Below, piece by piece: positions 34,489 through 46,168 of a stretch of DNA of 64,000 bases (its first letter is position 1; each line of letters opens with the position of its first letter). The translations under genes and the position numbers were made by a program. Below the pieces are notes generated by a model that was given only the letters and a program-made list of their open reading frames with translations, searched no databases and had not been told where the DNA came from. Source of the DNA: Sarcocystis neurona (taxonomy: Eukaryota > Apicomplexa > Conoidasida > Eucoccidiorida > Sarcocystidae); contig KL647291.1 of NCBI GenBank assembly GCA_000727475.1, forward strand, positions 196,457-260,456, in the 5' to 3' direction.

Positions 34489-35646
34489 CTACACACACAC
34501 ACACACAAAAGCGTGAGAAGTCAGGTAAACTCTCACGCACGTAGTTCGGGGTGCGGTGAAGGACCGAGGCCACACACGCAGCAAAGATGACAAGTGGAAA
34601 AACAAGTACCTGCGCTGAGATTCACGTGTACTTGTGCAAGGTTCGGGAGACACCGCGAGGACGCGAGCTAGGAAGCTTTCAGGTGGAAGGACGCCCTTCC
34701 TACGTTTAAAAGGTAGTAGAGGCACTTGTATAGACGAAGAGAAGTTCGCATCTTTGGGTCTCATTCGGAAAAGAGACAGTCAACGACATACTAATACATA
34801 TGTGGACACACAAGAAGTTACACTAATGTAGCTTTCTGAAGAAAGGTGACAGTTTTTCTCTCCCTTCCTGTCCCTACGTAAATTACATATGACAAAGCGT
34901 GTAGCAGTATATTACCTTTTGTATACATATATATATATATTCACGCGTGCGAGGAAGCGTGCATCTTGTTGTAGCTTCAGATATTGCTTGTATCTATGTA
35001 TGTGTTGGGGTACACACACGTATAAACCCATACCCACACACATACATGTGTGGGTGTAGGCGTGTGTGTGTGTCACGTGTACTACTTACTCAGACGTGTA
35101 TTCTCCTCTGCAGGCGTGCGTGTTTATAGATACACCGGGACGTTGAAGAGACGTGTGTGTCTCCGTCCCTGTGATGTCCAGGCGCTGTACACACGTTGCA
35201 CTACCGTGTGCAGAGACGGAGAAGTGCCTAGTTTTTTCGTCCTCTTCCCCTGGTGTGGCGACCGAAGAAGAGGAGGAGGAGAAGGAAGATAAAGAGGAAG
35301 ACCATTACTAGATCCTGTGTATCTCCCAGAGATGCTGCGCACCTGTGCTGATGCAACTTCTTCGTACCCCAAGCCAGGCGCTGTTCCACGTGCCACAGCG
35401 AGACCCACCTTCCGGTCAAGAACGAATGATGTCGTATAAGGGAAAAAAAGAAGGGAGACACCAACGCATCCGACCGTCTATCACAGACGTGTCGCTCTGT
35501 GTTTTACTGCCAGCTCCTCGCATATAGACGAAAGCGAGGTGTTGTGTTTTGTGACACGTCTGGACGAGATTCTCCGGCAGGCGGCGTGTATTGAACGTGG
35601 AGAACGACCGGGCAGCAACAGCTGCAAAAAGACCTGTGCGCCTCAC

Positions 35647-38600
35647 CCGTCAATTTCTTCGTCGCGCAAGGGGGGGTGCGTCTCCATCTCTGCGCGTGCT
35701 CGGTCTTCTCTCTCTGCCTTCTCGACTGCTTCTCTTATTTCCGCTGCAGCGCGGCACAAGCAAACGCCAGCGGAGAGCAGTGGGTCCGCACAGGTCTCTG
35801 CCGCTAAACGTGTGCCACTACTGTACAGCTTGACATACAGAAAGAGAGAAGGCAAGAGAGACGGACGAAAACGCATGCGTGTAGAGAGGTGCACACGTGT
35901 ACAGAAACAGGTGTACTAGGCACACCTTGCGCGAAAATTGGGCAGGCGTGACTCTTCTTCCTACAGAATGTGGCGAGTCATATAGTCTACTTGCAGACAG
36001 ACAGACAGAGAGGAAAAAGGGCACAGAGGGAGAGAGACAGATGAAGATATCTTTATAGAAACGACGACTCGTGGACGTGCGTATTTGCTGCGCGCTGCAG
36101 CCGCAGGATTGTACCTGAGAGAACGACGACGTGTTAGCTTATACGCATATAAAACCGTCGTAAGCCCTACGTCTGTGTGCACGTATAGAGTTCCAGCTTC
36201 TTCAGATTTATTCTAGAGGATCTTCTTGTGCTGCAAAACCGCTGCAGAAAGGCACCACCAGCAGCGAGACACCGGCGGGTAGCCGCAGCAGCAGGAGAGG
36301 GGTTGCAATAGCAGCAGCGAGGCTGCAACAGCAGTGAGGCAGCAGCTGCAGCAGGGAGGCAGCAGCTGCAGCAGCGAGACAGCAGCAGGGACGCATGCGC
36401 AGTAGCAGCAGCAAGCCGGCAGCAAAAAAGGCCGCGGCGATGGAGAGATGTGCCACGGAGAAGGAAGAAGCAGGGGACAGGGATAGGGAGACACCCAATG
36501 TAAAGCTGAGGCCGACAATGGCATAGGCAGGGGGGCAGTAGACGGGCAGACGAGGAAAGCAAAGATGTCCACGTCAACACCTCGGGCCCTACCTATGAAG
36601 GGCTGCATTTGAGCCTCTCCGTGCTCTCGAGCTCTATCAATTTCCTCGTCGGAAACCCATCTGCCGCTGACCCAGGCACCGCCCTCTGCCTCTTCCACAT
36701 CTCCTACCGTGACGGCCTGCTGCTGTGGTTGTTCTTCCATCTGCTCCTGCTGCTGCTCTTCCGTCTGTTGCTGTTGCTGCTGCTCTCCTGTCTGCTCCCG
36801 CTGCCCGTGCTCTTTCGTCTGCTCTTGTTCGTCATGCTGCTGTGCGGTGCCCGTCCCTGACGTGGAAGTAACGTGCTGCTGCTGTTGCTGGGGTTCACCT
36901 TGTTTCCGCCGAGGCCGCTGCTGGCGCGTACCACTGGCTTCGCAGAGAAGCTGCTGTCTTGCTCCAGAGACCTTGCCGATTCGCTGTTGTTGTTGCTGCT
37001 GCTCCTCCTCCTCCTCGTCTGCGTGCTGAGCGTGAAGCTGCCGCAGCTGCTGTTGCTGCTGCTGCTCTGGGAAGGGAGAAGGCTGCTGCTGCCCCTGGAG
37101 GCCGCGGGGGTCGTGGGGCAGCTGCAACAGAAGGCTCGCAGCAGGATCCAGATTTATAAGGCGTTCAAACGGGTTCGCCGGTCGCGGAGCATCAAGTGGA
37201 TAACTCGAAGACACCTACGGGGGCAGCAGGACCGGCAGCAGCATCACGAGTGATAGAAACAGGCGGAGCAGAGAGCGGCGCCGTAGACTATCTGCAGCAG
37301 TTCTGTAGAAGCAATACCGCTACGAGGCACAGCAGCAGAGCCATTCGACATATATAATAATATAAAGTACAATACTGAAAACACAGATGTACGGAGGTAC
37401 GCAGGCATATATACACACAGTGTGCACAGAAAAAGACGCCTCTGCGCGTCGCATTTATATGAGCAGCGTCGTAGGGGCATGGCCGCGACGACGAGGAGAC
37501 GCCAGAAAGAGCGACAGATAGTCGTTGAGATAGCCACGGCCGCCCTGCGGCTACGTTGCCCAGCTGCAGAGAGGGACAGGCAACAAGCAAAAGCATATCC
37601 TCGTGAACAGCAGCACCGCAGCAGTCGCAGTTGCATCAGTCCCAGCTGCGGTGGTTGCAGCACAGCAGGGGCCCTGGCGGCCTCAGCTGCAGCAGCCTCC
37701 GCAGAATAGCGGCGACACCAGCGGCGGCAGTCGCAGGACTGCAACAGCAGTAGCAGCCTTCGCACTAGGTGTAACCGGAGCTGCGGCGGTAGCAGCAGAG
37801 CAGCAGCAGCAGGCGCGCTGGCAGCAGTAGCCGCAGATACAGGCACGCGAGGAAGACGCGCACGAGCGTGGGGCTTGGCGAAGCCTGCGAGACTGCTGTA
37901 CATTGGTCGCAGTTGTAACGACAGCAGTTCGACTCGAGACAAGAAAGAAGATGCACTAGGAGGAGGAGCATAGGAGAAAAAAGAACGGAGCACAGAGGAA
38001 CAGACACAGGAAGAAAAGAAAGTGAAGGAAGCGGGTAAAAAGGAAAGAAGACGAGGAGGAAGTTTTGACTGTTGGTAGAGCTTCATCTTCTCGGCAGCTG
38101 GAAAAGCCGACTACGACTTTTTGATGTCGACAGGCAGACTTACGACGTCTACAGCAACCTGTGCGTGAGCTTTACGTATATACGGCTGCAGCAGGTGCAG
38201 TAGTTGTTCTCGACTGACAAGGCAAACCGCAGCAGCAGCAGCAGTGTTTCCCTTCCGTGTGTCCCTGGCCTCCACCTCCTCCCCCTCTCTCTCTCTCTAT
38301 TTCTCTGAAGGCACGCAGTGGTAGCGATTTACAAGAAGCGGCGCTTTGGGAGGGCCCCCGACGCGTTGGCGAATATCTTCCCATGAAATATTCGGCAGAA
38401 CGTCTGCTGGTAAATCCACCACCTTCTCATATCCTTGCTGTCTCCATTGCTGTTGACGAGTGGCTGCTCCTGTAGCTGCTGCAGCAGCCCCGGCGTGTGG
38501 GGCTAGCGGGATCGCGTCCGCTGCAGGCGCTTGTCCCCTTGCTACGTCTGCTGTTTCCCTTGGCCTTCCTTCTGCTGCCGCTTTCCCCTCGTGCGCCGTT

Positions 38601-40609
38601 GTTGTTCCTCCTGCTATCGACACGTGCTGGGCCTCTGGTGCTGCTCCTGCGCCTGCTGCTCCTAGCTGCCCTGCTGCCTCTGAGGTTAATACCAACCAAC
38701 TGTCTGCTGGCGCAGCTGCAGCCCCGCCTTTTTCCTTTACTGCAGCAGAAGACGCATGCAAGAACACGGTTGCTGCCTTGTTCTCTGCATCGGGACTACT
38801 AGGGAATGCTGCAGTAACTGTGCGGGCTGAAGTTGCTGCTGCTGCTGCGCCATCGCGTTTTGCTGCTGCAGCGTCACAGACGACTGTTGTCGGGTCTGCA
38901 GCAGCAACGTGGCCCACAGCTGCTGCCGCTCTTGTTCCACGTGCCACGACTGTCTCATCCGCTCCTTCTGCGGCGTGGTTTTTCTTCTCTTTTGCTTGCT
39001 GTCTCGCTGCATCTGGTGCATCTGCTGGTCTTGCTGCGGTTCTTGTCCTCGGTGCGTCTGCTATTCCTTCTCCTCCTTTGGCTCCCAAATTTGTCGCTGT
39101 TGCTGCTGGTGCTGCTGCCGGTGTCGGTTCTGCTGCGGGCATCGGTTCTGCTGGTGCTGCTGATCTCCATTCTGCCAGCGCTGCTGCTGTTGGTGGTTCT
39201 GCTGTTGCTGCTCTTGAGTCTGTTGCAGGCGACTTCTCAGCGGCATAAGGGACCGGCGACTCGAAGGTAGCACCACCTGTCCAGTCGTCTTGCAGCGCCA
39301 CCACGTAGTCCTGCAGTTCTTCCTCCTGCTGCGTCCATTGCTGCCGTTGATTCTGCTGCTGCTGCTGCTTCCACCGTTCCGTCTCGTTGTCTGCTGCCTC
39401 CTGTGTGGCCTGCAGTCTCTGCTGCAGTTGCTTGCTTCCCAGCATCTGCTGCCCTGACTGCTGCTGCTGCGGAGCTCCCCACTGCTGCTGTTGGTGCTCT
39501 ACAAAGTCTGGGCAGTGTCGCTGTTGCTGCTGGTCCTGTTCCTCCTGCAGCTGCGTCTCCGCAGGCTGTTCGTCCTTCTTCCACAATGATAGCCGCATGT
39601 GCGCCTCCTGTTCTTCTTCCTCCTGATGCTCCACCAGGCCAGCTACCCCGTGCTGCCGCTCTTCTTGTACCTGCTGCTGTTGTTGCAGCTGCTGTGGGTT
39701 CTGCTGTTGTTCGTCCTGCGTGACCTCTGGTCGGTCTTCATCTACAACTAGCGCTGCTGTCGCGTGCGTGGAGCCTTTCTTGTGTCTCCGGGCGGACTTT
39801 CCCTCGCGTTCCGGTGGTGCCCGGTGGTCGCGGTCGCCTCGTCTCGTCTCCCGTGCGTGAGATAGGGAATTTCGAGTTGCTGACGGCCGCCATCGGTCAG
39901 GAACAACTGAAAAATCCCCACGCACTGCTGCTGCCGGTGGAGACGCCGCTGCCGCTGTTGCCGCTTTACGTGCCTTCCGCGCACACGGGCTGCAGCAGCG
40001 TCGTGCACTCCAAGCGGCTCGCGGTGTTTGCTGCTCGCTGCCGCTGACCAGCAGAGGCGCTTGCTGCTGTCCTCGGAAGACGGCGGACACACACAGCGGA
40101 GACAGGACAAACGAAGAAGGAGAAACGGGAAGCGCAGCAGCAGCAGTCGCAGCAGCAACCGAGCAGTGCGGCGAGCGCCGCAGCAGCAGCGCCGTTGTTG
40201 GTGCGAACGGAGAGGACGGCTCAGCAGCACCAGCGACGCAGAGGGAGAGCGGTCGCAGCGAAGTGACCGCCGGACGACGCGCTGGGGAAAGCGCTAAAGG
40301 AGAAGCGGAGAAAACGGGTGAAGCGACTTGTCTGCGAGAAGAGGAAGAAGACGACGAAAAAGAAGAAAAGGAAGAGGTAGCAGAGGATCGATGCACACGG
40401 GAAGCCACCGGAGGAGAAGAAAAGGAGCCCGAGGCAGGAAGGGGAAACGAAGAAGAAGTAGCGTGAAGAGGAGGAGAGAAAGCAGGTGCTTGCATGGGAG
40501 TAGCTCGACCAGGACACAGAAGAAATGCAGCCAGCAGCAGCAGCGGCAGCAGGCGGAACAGCAGACGCTGCACAGCAGCTGCTCGCCAAAAACTAAAAAG
40601 TCCACGCAT
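35647..40609 (-). CDS. Leader-bearing poly-Gln/poly-Ala protein, first three exons (continues downstream)
   Basis: Exon 1, 38333-40609, starts at an ATG at 40609 (the frame also reads a GTG one codon earlier). It begins MRGLFSFWRAAAVQRLLFRL followed by LPLLLLAAFLLCPGRA, a clear hydrophobic signal sequence, then about 180 residues rich in Ser, Pro, Ala and Arg with few acidic residues. That is the bipartite layout of apicoplast-targeted proteins. Next come Gln-rich (about residues 295-455) and Ala-rich tracts, then EKVVDLPADVLPNISWEDIR. A GTAAAT donor joins in phase 0 across a 1.1-kb intron to exon 2, 36593-37214 (SSSYPLDAPRPANPFERLIN, then Gln runs, then VSGRWVSDEEIDRAREHGEA). That joins in phase 1 to exon 3, 35647-35743 (AEIREAVEKAEREDRARAEM). 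More exons should follow below 35.6 kb. The core fold is not recognised; apicoplast location is inference. Confidence 0.6.
36209..36440. repeat. GCA/CAG-rich intronic tract
   Basis: GCAGCAGC runs alternating with GCAGCGAGGC and GCAGGGAGGC blocks. It lies just after the exon-2 donor of the minus-strand gene, so it falls in an intron, although frames on both strands stay open through it. Confidence 0.75.
37600..37830. repeat. GCA/CAG-rich tract in the first intron
   Basis: CAGCAGC-type clusters between the first two exons of the leader-bearing gene. The minus strand is open for 280 codons (37244-38086) and the plus strand for 95 across this part. Because the exon 1-exon 2 join is phase-clean without it, I treat it as intron. 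Confidence 0.6.
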
Positions 40610-40684
40610 CACAACTGGTTCAACCGTAGAGACACTTCAACTTTTTTTCGACCTTCTTATTTATCTTCCACAAGACTACTGATT

Positions 40685-40930
40685 ACTCTAGACATATATA
40701 TATATATATATGCTAGCAGGCGGATGTCTTGCGTACTTTCATACGTATATAAATATATATATATATATATAGGTGCAAGCAGGTGGATGTCTTATGTGCT
40801 TCCACACATACATATATATATATGTATATGCTAGCAGGGGAATGTCTTGTGTACCTTCATACATATATAGATACATACATATAGTTAGCAGGTGGATGTC
40901 CTGTGTACTTCCACGCATATATATGTATAC
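40685..40930. repeat. AT-rich minisatellite, four copies of a 53-62 bp unit
   Basis: The core GCTAGCAGGTGGATGTCTTG plus TGTACTTCCATAC recurs at about 40712, 40774, 40829 and 40882 with small changes. Copies are separated by (TA)n stretches whose lengths account for the varying spacing. It lies immediately upstream of the minus-strand gene starting at 40609, so it could sit in that gene's promoter region. Confidence 0.8.
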
Positions 40931-43300
40931 AGGTATAAATGGAGAGTGGAAGACAGACTGACTGCATCTGTGCCAGCATTTCCGATACGTCCCACACATT
41001 ATACGCATATATGTACATATATATATGCACACACAGACAGACATATGCACATGCACGCTTGTACATATATATGTGTATGTGCGGCTGTATACGCGTACGT
41101 GTACACAAACACACACACCTATGCATAGGGATACAGATTTGATATAACGACGTGCATGTCCCTTTCTCCCTGCCTGAGGAAGCAGGAAGATAAGTCAACT
41201 TCGTGAATTCTCTGGAGTTTGGCAGGCTGTGGCCAGCAGGACTTCCGACGCGAGAGAAGTGGTCTGAACCAGCGTCTGTGCAGGGGAAGATGTCTCCTAG
41301 CGAAAACGCGCTTCTCTCACGAAGATCAGCAGCTTGCGACGACGGGTGGACGCCGCAACGAAGAGGAGGCCTAGGACTACTACGCGCAAGTGCAACTCTC
41401 AGGTACGTATCGGTGGGGGAGTAGAAGCGACAGCCAGCCTTCCACACACGTATTATATCTATGCACGAATATGTGTGGAGGTGTGTGGACGTGTGCCTAC
41501 ACGCATAATAAACACGTAGGACGCGCGTTCCTTTCTCTTCAGGCACCACACATGCATGTGGCAGTCGCTGCTCAGGGAAAAGAATATTCTTTCAGCTGTG
41601 TGTGTATACACGTCCTTTAATTTAAACACGCAACACATGTATACATACAAGCAGGTTCATTCCTACGTGTCTTCCTCTTGGTCTCGCCGTCTCTACCTCT
41701 GTGTGTACCTACCTCTCTCTCTATACGTGTGTATGCGTCTATATATACATACATATATGTGTGTGTATACGGAGTCTTTACATTCACATATGTATATACG
41801 GATGTTTCCGCGGTCCGGCTGCCTTGAAAGGGCTTCTCGTACCGGCAAGACAGCGAGGTGTGCGCCCACGTCAATACAGATTATATGCAGCTCAATGGAG
41901 TCGGTTCGTCTTCCTCGACCTCCCCACCTGCACACATAGAGGGCGAGGAAAAATTTATAAAAATTTAACAAGTGCTGTACTTCCACACTGGTGGATTTAG
42001 ATGTAAATGGAGACACACGCCAGGAGCCACCCTCTTTTCTATCTTTGAATGTCGACGAGGTCTGCCCGGTTCGCGTGCGGAGTGGCCGCAGCGTCGACGA
42101 CGAACCCCCTGGGTAAATCCACAAAAATGGGCTTCTACGTAGAATTTCTTTTAGCAGGAGAACTTCTGTTGACTGAGGAAGAAAGTAGCAGCAGACTTTC
42201 TTTCTCTCGTTCCCTGCCTCTCTCCCATAGCAGCTCACAAGAGGAAATCAGGGACAGGAACGGCTTTTGCTGCTGCAAGAGTTTCGCGGCAAAACTCAGC
42301 AAAACGCGGGTTTGTCTGGGCCAGAACGCCCGTGCTGCAAGTACAGGTGTGACGAGACATTTGTGGCAGTGATGGTCCGCACTTTTCGTTGTGGAAAACA
42401 GAATATCCCCCGTCCTTCGGTTCGCAACCTTCTGCTGGCCACGTCCCCACGTCTTGATTATCTATCATAGGTGTCCCCGGCGTCACATTACCTAACGCAG
42501 TTCTTTGCCGACAGACACTGCAGCAACACATGTGCGCAGGTCTGCTCCATAGGTGTACGGATATAGGCGCGGTGAATAAACGAAGAGCACAAGGATGGAC
42601 AGAGATTCACCCAAACATTCGTGATAGGACGAAGACATCCCCTGCCATTGCCCACACACACTAACTACGCGTATTACATGCTGGTCAGATGCCATAAACG
42701 GACACAGCCCTACGTATAAATATATATATATATATACATATGTATGTGCCCGCGTGCACAAGCCCAGTGCAGACAACGTGTATGGGGAAACAAAGAGATA
42801 CACACGTAGTAGCCACAGAGAGTCACACACGCACGGAAGGGTAGCCTTTTCTTTTGTGTTGTATACAGCGGGCAGAAAAGAAGATTAACGTGGGACTTCT
42901 ACAGCCGTAGGACATGCAGCTGTTGAGCTTTTCATATGTCGGTGCAACACAGACTTTCAGAAACCGCACCACGGCCGTAGCCGCTAGTAGATGTGTGGAC
43001 ACATCTTCAGCACGGGGGCACCGGAGATAAAAATTTACGTGTTGCCATCCTGGTACTAAGTCACAGTTTTCCTCACGCGCTCCTGGTCTCCCCCTAACGA
43101 TATGCATATACATATCTATATATATGTATATATGGATAGCTAGATTGATGTAGATATACACTACTGGGAGACACACGTATATACGTATGGACATGAATGT
43201 GCTGGGTCGAGCGGAAGTTACAATGCACACGGACTATATGCGCAGCAGAAACTTTGGAGGTCATTTTCCCAGAAGGCCCACACGAATAGACACGCCCCGT
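40931..43300. other. No clearly supported gene; simple AT-rich and TACA sequence
   Basis: This stretch holds TATA/TACA tracts (40980-41120, 41740-41800, 42718-42740, 43100-43170). Some open frames are mildly protein-like, for example 42823-43230 minus. I could not build exons. A possible exon is the minus-strand stretch around 42235-42531, unconfirmed. Confidence 0.4.
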
Positions 43301-43986
43301 TTGGCGACATTTTTCAGCCGGGCAATTATTTATTCACGCAGCTGCAGCAGCTGCAGGGGCTGCCGCGGCGGTTCCCCGTGAACGAAGCAGCTGCAGGGAC
43401 CGCCGCAGGAAGAGGTTAGAGCGGGAACGAGAAAGCCGCGAGGAATACAGTTGGGAAGAAGACGAAGAAGAAGGGGAAGCAAGAGTTGCAGGAGTCACGT
43501 CGGGGTTTGACGGCGGCAACGAGTGTGTGCAGCAGCAGCGCTCGAGAGCGCCACCGGCGGCCGCAAGAGCTGCTGCTGCACTGGGGGCGGCAGCAGGAAA
43601 AAAAGCAGCAGCGGCATTAGGAGACGACGAGCAGATGCAAGAATACACCAGCACCAGTGACAGAAACAGCAGTACCACTAGAGAGCCAAGATTCCCAACA
43701 AAACGCCAGCAGCTGCACACGTTGGGGAGAGAAGACTGGAGTCGGCAACACGAACTCGGCAGGACTGGCAGCGGCAGCGGCAGCAGCAACAGCAACAGCA
43801 GCAGCTGCAGGACAGCAGCGCAAGCAGCAGGAAAGCGGCAGCAGCAGCAGGGAAGTGGCAGCACCAGCAGGAAAGCGGCAGCAGCAGCAGGACAACGACA
43901 GCAGCAGCCGGACAGCAGCGGCAGCAGCAGGGCAACGGCAGCAGCAGCAGGACCCGCCGGCAGCTGCAGGACAGCAGCAGTAGCAT
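43299..43986 (+). CDS. Possible GCA-rich coding region (both strands open)
   Basis: A plus-strand frame is open for about 229 codons with no ATG at its start. It reads RRRKRLERERESREEYSWEE, then DEEEGEARVAGVTSGFDGGN, followed by Ala, Gln and Ser runs derived from GCA repeats. The charged N-terminal part is credible protein. The minus strand is also open throughout (43334-44026 and longer), giving Leu/Cys/Ala runs. I favour the plus strand for the first 300 bp; the repeat part could belong to either or neither. Confidence 0.35.
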
Positions 43987-44420
43987 GAGGGCAGCAGCAG
44001 CAGGAGCGCAGTTGCGGCGGGAGCACAGCAGCAGCAGCAGAGGGGCAACCCTACCAGCACCAGGACACTGGCGGTAGCACAAGCACGGCAGTAGCAGCAG
44101 GAGGGCAGCAGCAGCAGCAGCAGGGCAGCCGTACCAGCAGCAGGACACCGGGCGTAGCACCAGCACGGCAGCAGCAGCAGGAGGGCAGCGGCAGCAGCAG
44201 GAGGGCAGCGGCAGCAGCAGGGCAGCGGCAGCAGCAGGGCAGCAACAGCAGCACGGCAGCAGCAGCAGCACGGAAGCAGCAGCAGCACGGCAGTAGCAGG
44301 AAGGCAGCTGCAGCAGCAGGGCAGCAGCAACACAAACGCAGCAGCAGCAGGAACGCAACAGCAGCAGGACAGCAGCAGCGCTGCCAGCAGCTCAGCAGCA
44401 GTAGCAAAACGGTAGTAGCA
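43780..44420. repeat. Imperfect (GCA)n array
   Basis: About 640 bp of GCAGCAGCAGG-type units, with a loose 15-27 bp higher-order pattern (GGACAGCAGCAG, GGGCAGCAGCAG). Three minus-strand frames and one plus-strand frame are open through it. Confidence 0.9.
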
Positions 44421-44521
44421 GCAGGAACGGAAGAAAAGTGTACATGAGCCATCCTCATATCGCTGTAGACCCACATGTGGAAGTTGTTAATACCAGCAGC
44501 AGGAAGGGTAGCACAACTCAC

Positions 44522-44635
44522 GTGAAGCTGGGAGAGGTCATTGGTCCGCAGCACAGGCATTGTTGACAGAGTTCCCTGGCCTTTGTAGTCAAAGAAACAC
44601 GCGCCTACGAAAAGGAGAGAGAAGACGCACCCCAT
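44522..44635 (-). CDS. Candidate exon, possibly N-terminal with myristoylation-type start
   Basis: From an ATG at 44635 the minus strand reads MGCVFSLLFVGACFFDYKGQ and GTLSTMPVLRTNDLSQLH to a strong GTGAGT donor. Met-Gly-Cys would fit N-myristoylation and palmitoylation. Alternatively TTTTCGTAG at 44605 is an acceptor, and the exon is internal, starting at FFDYKGQG. The next exon would lie inside or beyond the GCA array. A hydrophobic frame upstream (44589-44939, beginning near MFLLPQLRLLSGAVAAFISF) could be the preceding exon. Confidence 0.4.
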
Positions 44636-45293
44636 AGAGAAACGTTAGGGCCGCATATTGTGAGAAGAGCTCAATAGGGAGCAGCAGTATGTAGAGCGTT
44701 GTAAGCTGTGTGACGGTTTCTGAACCACCTCGCTGTTCCGCACAAAAGAGTGTTGAAGGGCGCGACAAACAGGTCACACGGTGTGAAGACGATACATGCA
44801 GATAAGGAGACAGAACAGACACACACTGTCGGATAAGGCAGAAGGAGATAAATGCTGCGACTGCGCCTGAAAGGAGGCGAAGCTGAGGCAGAAGAAACAT
44901 GGCCCGCGCCAGATCTTCCGAGAAACGGTTGTTCGTCATTCATAGAGGCGACATCTAGTGCTTGCTGGACAAAGATACGTTGTCGTAGGCCGTGGCGTAG
45001 CTACACCGCGTACAGGACTTTCTTCTTGTCGTGAAGCGTGGACTGTCACAGTATGGTAACGTCAAGGAGCACTCGGTCGCTTTACTCACACACGAGCGCC
45101 ACTACAAAGCACCACTACGTTGCTCTTGACTAGTAAGACCGTCCACAAGCCACACAGCGAAATTTCCGGCCAAGGTGGTGTCCACATGCCGTAATGCACC
45201 AGCAGCACGCGGTACCACTGCGCCAAGCTGGCGACTTTTTCTTAGTCACCGGGGCGCCACCGGTGTGTCCCCTCGACGGAGCGAAATTTCACC

Positions 45294-45393
45294 GCTGAAG
45301 CGTTAGACTTTGCCGTGAAGTGTTACACTCTTCCCTGAACTGTTAGACTTTTCCATGGAGTGGTAGGTTTCTCTGTGAAGTGTTAGACTTTCC
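45294..45393. repeat. Five-copy degenerate 20-21 bp tandem repeat
   Basis: Units resemble GTGAAGTGTTAGACTTTCC. The series is CTGAAGCGTTAGACTTTGC, CGTGAAGTGTTACACTCTTCC, CTGAACTGTTAGACTTTTCC, ATGGAGTGGTAGGTTTCTCT and GTGAAGTGTTAGACTTTCC. It is not a multiple of three and not in a recognised gene. Confidence 0.8.
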
Positions 45394-45889
45394 GTTCCAC
45401 GCACTACCCAGCTGCAGCTTATTACACATGACCTTGCTCCTCGCACATGTGTACACGAAAGCCTGCAAACACGAGTTGCAACACCGCGTAGTGTTGCTCC
45501 CTGGTCGTGTCTGCATGTGTATCAGGCTCTGTGGTGTATCGTCCTTCACGAAGACTGTGCAGACCCGTATGTCAGTCGTCGAAAGCCTGTACAAAGCACG
45601 CGAGCCTGAGAATTACACATTTCCCAGTCCACAACTTAAGGTGTCAGTGTACAGATATATGTGCGTATCTTCGTAATCAGCGATACCCCAGAATGGATGT
45701 GCCGGTTGTCAGGGACGCTTTATCACAGAAATGAATGAATGGACGCACGACAGAAACTGACACATCCCAGAGAAGCTGCATACAGGCGTGTGCGTAGGCG
45801 TAAGCTTCTGCAGTCATGCTGCATATATGTTTATGTATAGCTTCAAGTGCAGACGTAAGCGACGCAGATACCGTCTGCTGTCGCACCTG

Positions 45890-46124
45890 AAAACTGGACA
45901 TACGAAACGCCGCCAGAGGGCTAGAACAGCTGCAGCGAAAAGAGGGATAAGAGACAACCAGGCGTGACGGTGCAAAATCAGGCGCGTGCCTTCGCAGCAG
46001 GGGCGCTGCACGACACAAAGTATCTCTAGGGAGGTGTCCGAACATGTCGATGAGGCAGTGACAACAGCAGGTCAGCCACTGCTCCGTCAGCAACTGTAAC
46101 AGCAGCAGACTCCGGGCGGCGCAG
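45890..46124 (-). CDS. Candidate exon, unknown
   Basis: A minus-strand frame reads LLLLQLLTEQWLTCCCHCLI, then DMFGHLPRDTLCRAAPLLRR and RHAPDFAPSRLVVSYPSFRC, to a CAG|GTGCGA donor near 45890. It stays open for another 65 codons, so the 3' limit is uncertain. It is Leu/Cys-rich at the start. It faces a plus-strand candidate gene at 46.17 kb, divergent. Confidence 0.4.
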
Positions 46125-46168
46125 CCGCATAAAAGAGTGGTTGCTAACTGCTACTCATTTCTCACCAG

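Noticed and set aside
36613..37253. Plus-strand Leu/Cys-rich ORFs
   Set aside because: They are antisense of the poly-Gln stretch (CTG read as Leu, TGC as Cys).
37244..38086. 280-codon minus-strand ORF between exons 1 and 2 of the leader-bearing gene
   Set aside because: It has low-complexity Leu/Cys/Ser/Arg text and ends in AT-rich sequence, and exons 1 and 2 join in phase without it. Kept as intron, though an alternative exon cannot be excluded.
38460..39248. 262-codon plus-strand Ala-rich ORF
   Set aside because: It is antisense to the Gln/Ala-rich exon of the leader-bearing gene, whose signal sequence and phase-clean splice sites fix the minus strand.
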